DNA of 64,000 nucleotides from Armillaria gallica (GCA_037576215.1 JBANDB010000009.1:62001-126000); one strand, 5' to 3'. Positions 1 through 11,449 are shown, counted from the first letter of the stretch. Numbers and translations: made by a program. The notes: generated by a model from the sequence alone, not told the origin.

Positions 1-350
1 CCAGATATTAAGGCCGCTGTGGCAAAGTAAGCAGGAGAAGAAAGAAACATTACGATTTTGATGGTGGTGGTCTGAATCGTGAAATTGACCGGCCGGTAAC
101 CAAACTTGACATCACCGGCAGCGTGGGCCGAAAGTCCGAAATCCACCCTTGCCCATCATCATGACATACGGCAAATCGCTGCCACCGCCGCGAAGCTCAA
201 ACGCGATATCTTCTAGCTCTCATTTGGCTCCTCAGCTTCAATACTACGAAAACATTGAACGCAGAGTCCACGAGACTAGTCTGTTATATCCCGGTAGGTT
301 ACTAGTATTTCTTCCTCGCACATTTCTTTCATTGTCTTGTTCTGCAACAA
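1..350. other. upstream non-coding DNA
   Basis: No gene is recognised here. An open stretch runs from 149 in another frame, but the downstream gene has a better start at 351 with phase-consistent introns. A pyrimidine-rich segment just before 351 fits a promoter or leader of a fungal gene. I cannot place a TATA box with confidence. Confidence 0.3.
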
Positions 351-1067
351 ATGCCGACAGTTACTCAGTTCCAAGGCAGATTACGGAGGGAGTTCATGTT
401 TGTTCCTTACTACACTGAACAGTCTCCGAATACCCGTTCGCTTAGCGCTTATCAAGCAACAGCAGCCTCGTCATCTTGGTGCGTCTCGGTAGTTCTTTAT
501 CTTACAATACCTACTCTGCTTTGCTGAGCGTCGTACCGAACGACGAGGACGGCGTACTGTGGTGTAAGGAGAAGAATATCATCATTCACCGAGTACATTT
601 CAAGAAGCCGGCACATTGTACTATCGACGTGGATAAATGGGTGAGGATACGGTCACCTCCGAAATATCGAGTAGGCTGGTCGTTATTTACGGGACCGCCA
701 GAGTTTACGGCCATTGGGTCGTCGAGTCAAATGAGTTGCAGGATGATGTGGGAGGATTTCAGGGATAAAGTGAGTCTCTGTATTTTATTTCGTGATCTGG
801 GGTAACGTTCTCTGCAGGGATGCGTAGGCAGAGGATCACATCACCGCGTAGGTCGGTTTGCACCCGTACAGTCACACCGATTTGATGATTTTCGAAGCGC
901 ATCGAAGTGCATATGGGAAACCATCAGCCGCCGTGGGATAATTGGCGGGAGATGTGCTCTACGACTCCTGCAGACTATAGTGGGCATCATTTCGATCGAC
1001 TGGACAGCTGTGAGCGGGTAATCGACTTCGTATTCCAAGTTATTTCTATACTGATGCTTAGACTTAG
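351..1067 (+). CDS. small multi-exon gene, function unknown
   Basis: I do not recognise the product. The model has exons at 351-478, 529-769, 818-847 and 898-1017, and a stop at 1065-1067 after a last intron of 1018-1061. All introns begin GT and end AG, are 44-50 nt long, and join in consistent phases, which is the main evidence that this is a real gene. The product would be about 174 residues. It starts MPTVTQFQGRLRRE, has a middle segment rich in charged and aromatic residues, and ends in a Trp/Cys-rich tail containing DNWREMCSTTPADYSG and HHFDRLDSCER. There is no membrane segment and no convincing signal peptide. The last intron is the least certain: an acceptor at 1067 would give a slightly different tail that stops soon after. 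Confidence 0.6.
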
Positions 1068-1099
1068 AGTTTTTTCTGCGGTGTAATGCTGATCCATCC

Positions 1100-1932
1100 T
1101 TTTCCACTTTAGACGCTCAATCGTGCTAGCGTTACATCAGTAGCCGCGTTTTTTGGTTTCTCGTCACTATGACCTCCTATTCTTCAGTTTGATCCTGGCA
1201 TTCTTAGTACCCTCTTCTGTGCCGTTTCTTTGTTTATCACGGTAGAGTAGCGCTCGTCTTGTTGTGCTTCATGCTAATTACATGTGCTGCTAGTGTCGGT
1301 AACTGGACAATTTCAACAGCCATAATGGATTGGCCGTCGGAATCATTGGCGTATTCGAAGTTTCAGAATGCTTTGTCTTGCTCTCTCAATGACTGGATAC
1401 CTCCGTTCATGTCTTTGAATTTCGAGGCGCTTCTTAGAATAGGGTACGAATCCTTCTTGTCGGCTCCGCGCATTTCTCACTGAGAAACGGATCACGATGA
1501 GGACACACATATAGCCAGGTCGTCACGATGTTCTCGGTTTGTGGTGCATACGTCATGTTTTGAAGTCCTATTGCTGGTATGTATCTCACACATGTTCCGT
1601 CGCATTCCTGATACCTGATTCTTGATTTAGCTGTCTCTGCTTCAACCTGATCTATATGGTTCCACTTGATATTGCTATCTAACATTACCTTGGCCACTCA
1701 ATGGACCAGTTTCGCCCTTTCGGCTTCGAAGCAAGGCACAGCACTCAGCGGCTCAGACGAAACCTATGGGTCCACGTCGCTTCTGACCTTCAACATCCTC
1801 AGTGCCAACGTCTCGCCGGTGAAAGAGAGGAACTCTAACAAATGCTCTTCGATCCCTTGTTGGGATATTCGTCAAGTCTTTCTTCCATCGACTACTTGTA
1901 GTAGGTTCGGTCGCGAAGAACAGACCGTCTGA
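1100..1932. other. gene-like stretch, strand unresolved
   Basis: Both strands carry protein-like open stretches. Plus: 1259-1483 begins with a hydrophobic run (LLCFMLITCAASVG), and 1666-1932 is open. Minus: 1434-1697, preceded by a stretch at about 1750-1860 that reads EEHLLEFLSFTGETLALRML. No splice model joins either set in phase with certainty. It may be a decayed gene. I assign no function. Confidence 0.25.
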
Positions 1933-3480
1933 CTATATATGATACTAGGTTTATCCTGTACTGGTGCGGTCCGATGTTTTCTTTGTTCACGTCCATCAGT
2001 TTTAGTCTAAGCATCACATCTTCGCCTCGCCTCGTCTTTTAAGATATGCCAGAGCATTGTCCAAAATGTTACGCCCTCTTAAATATCAAGTTCAAACTGC
2101 TACGATTTCCCCGCTTGTCTTCTATGCGGTCATGATCAGTGAGGGTAATACCCATGTTAGATGTCAGAAGCCTCCTTCCGCTAGGTCCTTCCTGCTGGCA
2201 TGGCATAAATGACTCTTGCTTACAACTGCGGTAAACCGGCGGAGAAGAACAAAGAATCGGTAAATTGTGATAAAATCAACTTGAATCATTCTCACCCCCG
2301 TCGATTTTAGAACCGGCAGTAGTCGCTTAGCGGGAAAGGATCCTATCGAAGATTGTGCATACAGTCAGCTGAAGGACATGGGATACTAGAAACACGAGCT
2401 TTTAGGTACGTGTATGCTAAATACGGTTTGCCGTGCCATCCGACTTACGCTCTACACCACCCAATAGTGAGCATAAAACTGAAGGTAAATGAGAAGACAC
2501 TCTCGATATTGCGTGACTATGCACAGAGTTGAAATGATGATTTCCTCTGCTTCGCCGGGTGCTTGCATCCGCAGGGTTTGAGGTTCTGAGTATTTATTCA
2601 TGCAAATTACGGATCATAAGCGTCGGAAACAATAAGTAACGGATACTCAAATGACTGCAGATGTGACCTACGTGAGACTTGGCATCCTGAGGCTCTGCGC
2701 TCTGAGTTTGGAGCTAAAGGGTGTCTCTGTATTTCGCTTCACTGTGGAATATTGATGAGCCTGTGGCTGTGCGAGCTGGCGCGATGTCCAGTTAGCCCGA
2801 GTTTTGCTGAGTAAAGGTTTACTAAGAGAAAGAAAGTACTAGAAGATACAGAATGGTATTTAAGTAGCTAGATTTCGTAGTTTACTGTACTCGTTTCCCT
2901 TCTAAGCAAACATGGATTGTCGTTCCTAACTCGCTAGGCAAACGTGCCTGATCACACGGTGCGCGTGTTATCAAACATTCAGGTTTTCCGCTCAATACGC
3001 TGGGTATCCCCATCCAAATTTGAATGAAAAAGAATTCGAAAAAGGAAGGTTAGTTAGCGGTTTCCATACCATATTCGCCTTCACAGCCACACTGTTTAGT
3101 GAAATTGTCGACTCGTCTATCTCGCAACAACAGCGAAATTTTGCGTCTATTTTGAAGGAAATAAAGTTCTTTTCAGTAGAAATTTAAATGATATATACAT
3201 AGATACTGCAATGTAAATTTACATCGAGCTGAAATTTAATCCTGGGACCAGTCAAGAACCTCCACTGGGAGGCGCGGCGCATGCGCCGCAATCCATGATC
3301 CTGGACCAATGGAAGCAGTGAATGCAGGCGGCTCTGAGGACTACTAGGGTGGTCAGACATGAGCAAAATGAGAGCATTTAACAGAGGAAATTAATAAGAG
3401 ATCATCCTAAGTATATCACTTATTTTTCTGTGAGCGTTGTGATGTAAACAGGGCAGGAGAGAGAACACAGTGAACGTCGA
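1933..3480. other. no gene recognised
   Basis: Only short shadow-like open frames occur. No repeat unit of the kinds listed below and no RNA gene was seen. Base composition is ordinary for the left half of the window. Confidence 0.4.
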
Positions 3481-3486
3481 CGAGCC

Positions 3487-3766
3487 AAACGGCAGTTAAC
3501 TGTCGGACCGGATCGGACCGATGGCAGTTAACTTGGCTGACGAAGCATGGCAGTTAACTGCCCGATGTCTATTTCTCACCAGCGAGTGAGAAAATCCTGA
3601 TGAAAAGACCTCTCAAGTATTATAACCATGTATTAGATATAAAGCACTGATTATCGAGGCCCAAATCCACAAATTGAGCCCGGGAGCAGCTAACGAACTC
3701 GCATTCCCTATAAGGAAGTGGCAGTTAACTGCTCGGCATGGGACGGCATGGCAGTTAACTGGCTGT
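3487..3766. repeat. five palindromic GGCAGTTAACTG motifs
   Basis: The palindrome CAGTTAACTG or its one-sided form occurs at about 3491, 3523, 3549, 3720 and 3750, nearly always preceded by GG or TGG. Three copies sit in the first 75 bases and two in the last 50, with about 160 bases of unrelated DNA between. The arrangement suggests two ends of a small non-autonomous element with repeated protein-binding palindromes, or a cluster of factor sites. No terminal inverted repeat or target duplication could be fixed by eye. Confidence 0.5.
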
Positions 3767-4940
3767 GGGAACCCAGTGGATTGATCGGTAAACCAACATT
3801 CACTCGGCTTTGGACCCTGTGTGGGGAGGAGACATGAATGAGTAGCTAAGAAGAGGACTTCGTAACGGTTAGGTTTGCGCGTTGGTGGGCAAGAAGATTG
3901 ATGTGAATTCAGGAGCGAGGGCGCAGAGGGACGATTAAACGACTCACTTCCCTTCTTGGACCCCTTCCTTCATCTGCTCTACTGCTGAGATTGGGTCGTT
4001 ACGTGTATGAGGTGCTGAAACAAGTGGAGAAGGTACCTATGTACATACATCCAGGGGTAACTTCGTAAAGTTTGGTTGTTAGAATATTGCTCACGACCAT
4101 GGAAACTAGTGCTGAGAGGCGGTACCCTGCGGGGACGTGACTGTGTATTAGGTAGGTAATGCACGCGTAGTATGGACTCTGGCTTGTTTCCTTCTTAGCG
4201 GCAGTGATTAGAACAAAATTTCCTCCTCCTCCTCCAGGCTCTTGCCAGGCTCAGTATGTCAATGGTGACAGGAACATTGCCTACCATTGCGCGGTCTCCA
4301 ACACAAGGCATGATGGTCTCCTCAAGTACTAATGAAATATCTATACTCTGCAATAGATAACTCCGAACGAAAGGGCAACAACGCTATATGAAGCGGCAAA
4401 TACCTATATGTGGCAAACCACAAGCGGAGTCACGTAAGGATCGGCAAAGACCGACTTAACCAGAATGCACCGCCATACCAAAAACCGCACAATAAGACCG
4501 AGCCTGTGTACACAGGACTCGGAACACTACGTATCCTCCCTAGATAGACAAAATTCAAACACAAACTCTTCCATGCTCTTGTCTTGTGCGAACTTAAGCG
4601 AACCGGTGCCCATCAAACTGTTGACTACCCAGTGCATACTGCGACTGCTACTTACTCTGAGTTACTCTACCAGGTTCTCGACATGGAGAACAAGTGATGC
4701 TTCCTCTGAGTTTTCAGCCTGAGCCGAGGTCAATATTCATGAAATATCAGCTTCAACGTTGTTTCTGTGAACAGCGTTAAAAAATCAACGACTGTTCGAC
4801 ATAGCCTTGTGGACAAACGGTATGGCAGCTCGATGATACCTGCCCTCCGAGGCTGTGTCACGCACACAGCATTCTTATCCTCTCGAAATGTAAGCATAGC
4901 TTACAACATGACGCTGACCAAGATGGGCGCACGGCTAAAA
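3767..4940. other. no gene recognised
   Basis: Short open frames at 4465-4722 and 4767-4964 have no recognisable motif and no supporting splice sites. A CTCCTCC-rich microsatellite lies near 4220. Confidence 0.35.
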
Positions 4941-4949
4941 TCCGGCAAA

Positions 4950-4975
4950 GGGGGTAGGGGGTAGGGGGGGAGGGG
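4950..4975 (+). repeat. G-run cluster, quadruplex-capable
   Basis: Four runs of 5, 5, 7 and 4 G are separated by TA, TA and A. That spacing is suitable for an intramolecular G-quadruplex. It is followed six bases later by CCTTAAACACGAAA, which is nearly repeated after the second G cluster at 5238-5259. Confidence 0.7.
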
Positions 4976-5237
4976 TGCCGACCTTAAACACGAAACTGAC
5001 TTATCTTATATAGCAGTTTGATACGTCCTCATGAGGCATTGAGTCAATAAATTGATCAAAATGTAACCCTTTGAATGTTCTGATACACATTCCAGCCTTT
5101 TTGCGTTACTGGAACGGTGCTGGAATCAGTTGCCGCGAGGTCCGGCATGTACCCGGCAACTAGCCAGAAGTTGCCGCCAACAAATACTATGACTAAGCGT
5201 CCCAAATATAGCTATATTACTATCCTATATGGAAGGA

Positions 5238-5259
5238 GGGGAGGGGAGGGGGGGTGGGG
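5238..5259 (+). repeat. second G-run cluster
   Basis: Four runs of 4, 4, 7 and 4 G are separated by single bases. Five bases downstream lies CCTTAAACGCGAAA, a one-base variant of the sequence at the same position after the first cluster. The two clusters and their tails form a direct repeat about 285 bp apart. Confidence 0.7.
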
Positions 5260-5348
5260 CCAGTCCTTAAACGCGAAAATGTAGGTCACGTCGGCTATTT
5301 TACGTCCGCGCCCCTCCTGACGCTGACTCACACTGTCAGTGTTGCCGA

Positions 5349-5800
5349 AGTTCAGTTCAGTTCAGGACCAATATATCTGGGCCAGAACGTGAACGTGAAC
5401 GTCTTTAGACCTGGTGAACGCGAACGCGGACGCGGACTGAACGGACGTTCGCGTTCAACTGCGTTCGGTTCACGTTCAAAATCCGTTCAAAATTTCAAAT
5501 AACATTCACTAGCTGCTGAGTCGCTACACATTGATCTGTGACGCACGAACATTCGGGAGAGTGTTAGATAATATGTGGTGTGATCCTAAACAGACTGAGA
5601 ACAGGAGCTGGTCATCATGGCAATGAAAAACTTTCCTCCAGTGCTGTCTCGGCACTTTGTTACCTCGGAGTTCAAACACGTTCGAAGAGCGTTCAGAATT
5701 TTCTAGGAGTCTTTGAACCTAGAACTGAACGTGAATGTGAACTGAACCTCGCGTTCAGTTCTGACGTTCAGCGTTCGGACCGAGATTCCAAACCGAACTT
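5349..5800. repeat. GAACGY / GTTCRC short-motif arrays
   Basis: Two dense arrays, about 5349-5485 and 5665-5790, are built from GAACGT, GAACGC and their complements (for example GAACGTGAACGTGAACGT). About 180 bases with fewer motifs separate them. The first array passes from GAACG forms to GTTC forms, so orientation switches within it. No coding role is visible; open frames through it are by-products of the hexamer period. Confidence 0.6.
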
Positions 5801-6169
5801 CGGCAACACTACACACTGATACTGATCATAATCGACTTCCAGGAACTGCTCCCGCGGCCTATATGATATAACGCCGGTGCTTGTACATATTAGCCTTTGC
5901 CACATCTCGTATATACATACGTACACGTAGAATACTTCTTTCACTCCGGGAATACAGAAGTTTGCGACAGTATGATTTACTTACCTATACCTAAGAATTC
6001 ATATGATAAACAAGAGTTACTGATACCGGTAGCTATAAAAGGTTCAAGAAAGCTTTGAATCATCGCAGGAATGTAAGATATCGGATTTGAATCCAGGCTG
6101 CCGTAATCGAGGTCTGAGAGCAAAGATTCAGGAATTCCCTGAACTAATTACGAAAGCCTTCGTTCAGGG

Positions 6170-6660
6170 TGAAGTTTCGGCAGATGGGAAACTTAAGGTT
6201 TGTGGGTGTCGGGAACGCATGCCTAGACCTTTGTTTCCCGTGCCGACATCAAATAAAACAAAATTAAGATTTCGGACCATGTTTCGGCACAGTCCTCCCG
6301 AAACTAAGCCCGGAACCTTAGTTTAGGCTTTCCCTAACATGAATACCGAAATAGAATATTCTAGACTAGATTTCGGTAGCACTCATAATTTTGGTACTGG
6401 TCCTGCCCGAAATATATACCCAAACGAGTGCTTTCGGCAACGATTCAGGGTAGCTAGGAACAATTAGTTTCGGCTCGAGCACCGGAGCCTCGTGATTCAT
6501 TCCTGTTCTCTTCAATTCCAGATAGACTTCATGCTGTCTTGGAACTTTTAGTATCGGACGAATTTCAGCAAGTCTCATTCACTTTCCGAAAACTTAGGTA
6601 TAGGTGCTATAATCGGAACGCCCTAAATTTCCAGATTTCCGGTGTGTTTCTTCTTCTGAC
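6170..6660. repeat. TTTCGG / CCGAAA motif cluster
   Basis: About ten TTTCGG or CCGAAA hexamers (or one-base variants) occur in 490 bases, in both orientations, far above chance. Between them the DNA is A/T-rich with short open frames of no merit. This resembles the neighbouring GAACGY cluster in style but uses a different hexamer. Confidence 0.5.
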
Positions 6661-6679
6661 CCCCACCTCTCGTTACGTA

Positions 6680-7291
6680 CATACGCGCCCACCGTGGTAT
6701 CACCGTCTTTTCTCGTCCTGTCTCCAGCAACAGAGTCTGTTCTCGATTAGCAGCTTCGCGTGAGCAGCTTGTTCTGTCCCTCATCATCTTCAGTGTTGGC
6801 CGTCTCCCGAACGGGAGCAGCCTACACCGGAAAAATTCCGTTGTGTCGTCTCTAACCTTGACAGATCATGTACATGTTGCATGAATTGAGTGGGCTCCAG
6901 ACGAGGTGAGTCATCCTTAGTTCTCAGGTCAACCGTTAACATAAAAACATCATTTCTCCCTTCGACGTTGTTCACATGATAGCAAACTCTACAGGACATC
7001 CCCCGGAATTGGTTCAACAGATTACTATTTGGACTACGCCCTTGAATATCTGTTGTTTCCTATCGAGTGGGTGGTTGTGGCCGACATTAGTGTATCTCGT
7101 CCTGATCCTGAAACAGGTCGAGATCCCAGGACGCATCCTATCACATTTATCAAAGGCATCAGAAATGCAGTTTTCAGGGCCCTGGGTCGTCTCCCGAAGG
7201 CGCTGACGTCAACGGTTGGAATAGCCTGAAAATCTTTCTGTCTTATCTGAAACAGTACATGTCTATGGTATGAGTACGTCATCTAAATAGA
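6680..7291. other. possible 5' region of the metacaspase locus
   Basis: A plus frame open at 7029-7229 contains EYLLFPIEWVVVADISVS and then a basic tail. It could be an upstream exon of the metacaspase-like gene, but I could not connect it in phase: a TGA at 7271 lies just before the first exon I trust. Minus-strand open frames in the same place are equally long. Confidence 0.2.
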
Positions 7292-8835
7292 AATCCGAAA
7301 CGGACTGGGCGTAAAAAAGCACTTTTTGTGAGTGGACATTTCCGTTTCATGAAATTGCTACTAGGACACTAATTACATTTCATGTAGATCGGTATCAACT
7401 ATTTAAATCGTCAAGAATGTGGCGAAAAGCTTAGGAAACTCCAGGGTTGTATCAAAGATGCGGAGAATCTCAGCAGCTTCCTATCCGGTAGTGTTGTTTA
7501 TGAACACCTGTCGCAGAACAATACCGTTGACCAACTCTGCTCTACAGAATTCTGGCGAATGAATTTTGGAGGGAGCATAGAGATCAAAGTTCTCAGAGAT
7601 GATAGTAGTATCCTCGACGAAATGCCTACTACGGAAAATATCATTAACACTATTCTGTGGCTTGTCAAAGACGCACGTCCAGGGGACTCATTGTTCTTTC
7701 ATTGTAAGTCTCCGGTTTCTTTCTTCCACTGCTTTCTGACGTCTGAATGTCTCTTACCCCCAGTTTCTGGACATGGCTGCCAGCAAGTAGACGATAACGG
7801 TGATGAGGGAGATGGACATGATGAAGGTTCTTCCTCCAATATCTTTCGTTTGTTATAACATTATCTAATATCCCTTGCTCTAGCCATCTACACTGTTAAT
7901 GGCTATATTGTTGATGACGTGTGTCTCTGAGCTTTTATATGCATACATGTGCTCAATGTTTCTCTCAAAGCGACTGCACAAGTTGATGGTGAAGTTCCTT
8001 CCTATGGGCTGCCAGCTTACGGTATGCCTCTTACAAACGGTTACAACTAACACGTACCTAAGTAGCACTTTCTTGTCTAAGGCACTCATTGACATAAGTT
8101 TTGCGATCGCAGGTTACTTTTCACACTGATGATATATGGGACAGTGCTGTCATTCTGGAAGCACTTTGGGTAAGCCTTTCGATTTGAATACATCAGTTGG
8201 CTGTGTTCTTAATTCTCTTTGAATGGTGTTAGATCTACATTATGACTGGGTACTGCATTTTCCAGACATCTTGTGGCTGCACCTGACGGCCATCCTTTGT
8301 TATAGAACAATGTCAAAGGTTTTGTCCCAGGCACATCCGTCATGCCAGAGTGGTTTGAGCGCAAGTCCACTGAAGCCAAAGTTGTAAGTCTCAAGCTCCT
8401 CGTAAGTTTATACAAGTAAAGAGGTGTTCAATAATACGCAGATATGCCTTTCCAGTTCTGAAGATAGCTTTGAAAGCGAAGATTCACCTGATGGAGGTAG
8501 GCTGGTAAACATGAGTTTCTCACATATATGATATAGCATGAAAGGTTCGAATGTTGTAAAGGTCTTCATAATGTCCCTCAAGCGATACCTCAAGCTTAAG
8601 GCGTCTCCGACTTGCAACCAGTTTTTCCACTTGATTAGGTTAATTTTCATTTGAGACTGCAGAGCATGATATTCATTTGTTTTATTTTTCTTCAGTAAAA
8701 CCATGGTAATAGGAAAGCACAAGCAGATGCCGCAAATATCTGGCTCCAAATGTATTGTAAGCCTCTGTTACACTTTTCCCCCGTCAATTGTCTCGTTCAC
8801 TCGTGGTTATAGGATACAGGTGGACCCTTTGATCC
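7292..8835 (+). pseudogene. metacaspase-like gene, frame disturbed at the active site
   Basis: Metacaspases are caspase-fold cysteine peptidases cleaving after Arg/Lys. Trusted exons are 7292-7327, 7388-7487, 7548-7703, 7764-7826, 7884-7918 and 7971-8021, with introns of 52-60 nt in matching phases. They encode family landmarks in order: KKALF-IGINY, GCIKDAENL, LRDD, the PTTENI helix, WLVKDARPGDSLFFH, the catalytic His in FSGHGCQ, the acidic DDNGDEGDGHDE, and MVKFLPMGCQLT. The catalytic Cys lies in CCHSGSTLD at 8145-8169 plus 8233. Splicing at 8112 preserves a W-D-S segment but puts CHSG out of frame. Splicing at 8144 keeps the frame but deletes the residues normally before the Cys, including the conserved Asp. 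Further in-phase exons are 8233-8249, 8306-8383, 8442-8496 (acidic) and 8713-8756. A possible stop lies near 8833. The start exon is not identified. I infer a decaying or very atypical copy. Confidence 0.75.
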
Positions 8836-9440
8836 GTGATGCTGCCATGTTCTTGATTTTGCCTTGCCACGAACTATGCTATGTAATCCTCCTTATATAC
8901 CTACCTTTATTGCGTAAAACAAATTTTTGTATCTGTTCTTATGATACTATATGAAACTAATCTAATTTTTCAATGAATCTGCAAGAAAGCAGGCTAATAG
9001 TAATGGTCGACGGTCAGTCCTTCAAATAATCTAACAAGGTCGCATCAATGCTCTGGTCCGAGCGGCTTCGAAGTTCGGGTCAACATTTTACTATAGGAAC
9101 CCATTTGAGTCCATGCTAATAATTTTGGGAGATTTTACCAAAGTGTATGTGCATCAAAGCATGGTGCTACTATGCAACACTCCTCGAGAAGGCATAAGAG
9201 AGACGGCGTGTCAAGGGTGTGTGATGTTCCAAGAATCACATTCAGGTGATCTAAGACACCCTGAACACCGAGGGCAGCGCAGGGAGTATCGGCAAGGGAG
9301 GACAGTATCACAGGTCTTCAACCGGTATAGGATCGCTGGTTTGGAACCTTGATGGATGTGTCCGCTTGGCCGGTCTCAGTGAACGCGGAGATGGTAACTA
9401 CGGGGAGAGTGATGCCCTAGAAACATGTCATTAATTCCTG
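8836..9440. other. no gene recognised
   Basis: Short open frames at 8703-8954 and 9113-9352 lack motifs or splice support. Nothing repetitive was found. Confidence 0.35.
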
Positions 9441-9467
9441 CCCCTCTTATCATGCCAACTCACTTAC

Positions 9468-9773
9468 CCACTTATCCCTGTACTTCCGAACATAATCATC
9501 GTCATCGTCCGAAACACTAACAGAATCACCGGATTGCTCATTGATAGGGTCAATATGAGAACCTGCGACCAAGGATGTGGAGGATAAATCTGATTGCATG
9601 TCCGCCGAAGAACTAGATATCGCTTCCAGGATAGGTTCCTCGTCTTCTGAGGTAGAACTGCCATTCGGGTGTACTATCTTCCCTTGATGCTCTGAAGGCG
9701 CAATTATGTTTGTATTCTCGTCCGAAACAGAAGCCATGCTCAGAGCAGAATCCATTCTTGTCCGTGGAGTCAT
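9468..9773 (-). CDS. acidic exon of an unrecognised gene
   Basis: An ATG at 9773 opens 102 codons ending in a clean donor (TGG followed by GTAAGTGAG) at 9467. The product begins MTPRTRMDSALSMAS and is Ser/Asp/Glu-rich and low in complexity, with SSTSEDEEPILEA and a DDDDDYVRKYRDKW tail. It looks like the disordered N-terminal part of a nuclear or regulatory protein. A longer open frame extends upstream to 9848. The next exon, to the left, was not found: acceptors near 9408-9412 lead to no good frame. Function unknown. Confidence 0.4.
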
Positions 9774-9849
9774 GAAACGGAGCGCAAGCGTTTCCAAATA
9801 AAATTGATGCAACTCGATAACGCTACTGTTCCCAGAGCAAGTAAGCACT

Positions 9850-10139
9850 CAAAATGACCGTAGATGAACTATACATACTATTTTCTATTTCTAAGTCTTT
9901 AAGATATTAGTCGTCAAGATATTGTTCAGGAGAACGTAGAGAAGAGCTGCTCGAGTCGACGTGTCAGAAGGTAAGGTTTGGATTTACGCAAGGCACGGCA
10001 ACAACGTGGTCAATCCCAGAATGGACTACACCGGAAGAAAATCATCATGGTGCGCACATGGAGGTTATGTTGAATTCATCCTATCATTGGATCACGAGGA
10101 GATGCATGCAATGTGTATCGCGTACGAAGAGTGATTAGA
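9850..10139. other. no gene recognised
   Basis: No open frame of merit and no repeat unit was seen. Confidence 0.35.
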
Positions 10140-10560
10140 CGACTATGATTGAGTTCACTATGGCCTCCTCTTCACCGAATCCGAGCAACGAATGTGAAGT
10201 CAACCGCCAACCATTCTAAGGCTGCTCAGAATTTTGAGACGACCTCGCACTACGCAGATCGATACGTTTGCCATTGATTATTCCGCCACTAGCGTCGATA
10301 GACACACATAGTTTGATGCCGAGGTCTCATGTCGCGTTAGTGTGTACCTGCATTCCAATGTTAGCCTAGCCTCGGGTTTTTCCTGTACATATTGATGTGC
10401 GAAGGCCATCCATCAAAATTAGATGCCCCGCAAATTGTTGTGGGCCAGAACAGGAAAATCTGCAGTTATGACTGCACATATCAGTCGTCGACCTTCATTG
10501 AAATGAAAAATGAGAACGAACCATCATCAACACTGGGGAGAAAGTCATTGTAGCTGGCGA
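10140..10560. repeat. repeat unit R4, copy 1
   Basis: This stretch is a diverged copy of 25870-26300. Shared landmarks are CTTC-CGAATC-GAG-AACGAA near the left, GTGTACCTGCATTCCAA-GTTAGC in the middle and TGCC..AAA-TTGTTGTGG followed by CAG-AAAATC-GC on the right. In the second copy the minus strand is open for 133 codons; here it is interrupted. The origin of R4 is unknown, possibly a captured gene fragment. Confidence 0.55.
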
Positions 10561-11440
10561 ACAGATGCCGAACAGCTCTCATCTCTTAGGAGCTGTGCAC
10601 GTCCGGGAGAAACTCGATGTGCGATACAGCGCTTCTTGATCTCGGCGATGCCTTGTAATTCCGATGATGGTTAGTATCAGGTGTGTGATTCTATGATGAA
10701 TACGTACCAGTTCTGTCAATAGATCCTCAGAGACCGTAGGCGACAGTAGTTATCCAGCATTCTCATCGTAACGGGAACATCACTCTCTCCGTTAAAGAAT
10801 AGAACGAGGAAGACTCGAGCAACGTCTCTGATGCTCATATGCAGCTAGTTAGGGATAGGATAGCTTGACCATCTGCTCCATCCCGCCAGTCAGGATCATA
10901 TGTGCCGGATTCGTACACCTTCTATTCCTACTAGTAAGCGCGGGTGTTGATTTCAGCGAAGGGTCACCCACTGCGTGTTAGGCACTAGTGGCGTTGTACC
11001 TACAATTGCTTCCTTTATCACACCATTACGCGTTCAATTTGATGGAGTCCAGTTGGCTTTCAATAGACTGGTATGAATGAATCCTTAGGATCAATTAGCA
11101 CCCGAATACATGTATCGAGTGCATTACCTTTGAATCTTGGCGAGATTTCTCCCCCTCAAAGGGGTAGAAATGAAAGATTAACGACGCTTAGCTGCTTCCA
11201 ACATCTTGGAGCTAAATTCGGTTTGGAATGACGTTCCTGTGATCTCTATTCCGAGTCTCGCACCCCTGGGCCTGCATCGTGGTTTGGTTCAACAGGGAAC
11301 GGACGATGTTGAGCTGTTCTTCCCGAACGCGGAAGAGTTGTGACTTGGAATCGTACTCGAAGAAAGGAACTCGCAGTCAAGAGGCGCAACACTGGAGCTT
11401 GACTGGAGCCGTCAAGTGAAGATGTTTCGTTTTGTGTAGA
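10561..11440. other. no gene recognised
   Basis: No long open frame and no match to the other repeat units were found, except for the usual sequence GTCGGGCCGGTCTCCCGAC at its right end, where R1 begins. Confidence 0.35.
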
Positions 11441-11449
11441 AGTAATAAA

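Noticed and set aside
4950..4975. Telomeric repeat
   Set aside because: G5-TA repeats differ from the fungal TTAGGG telomere repeat, are only three units long, and are internal.
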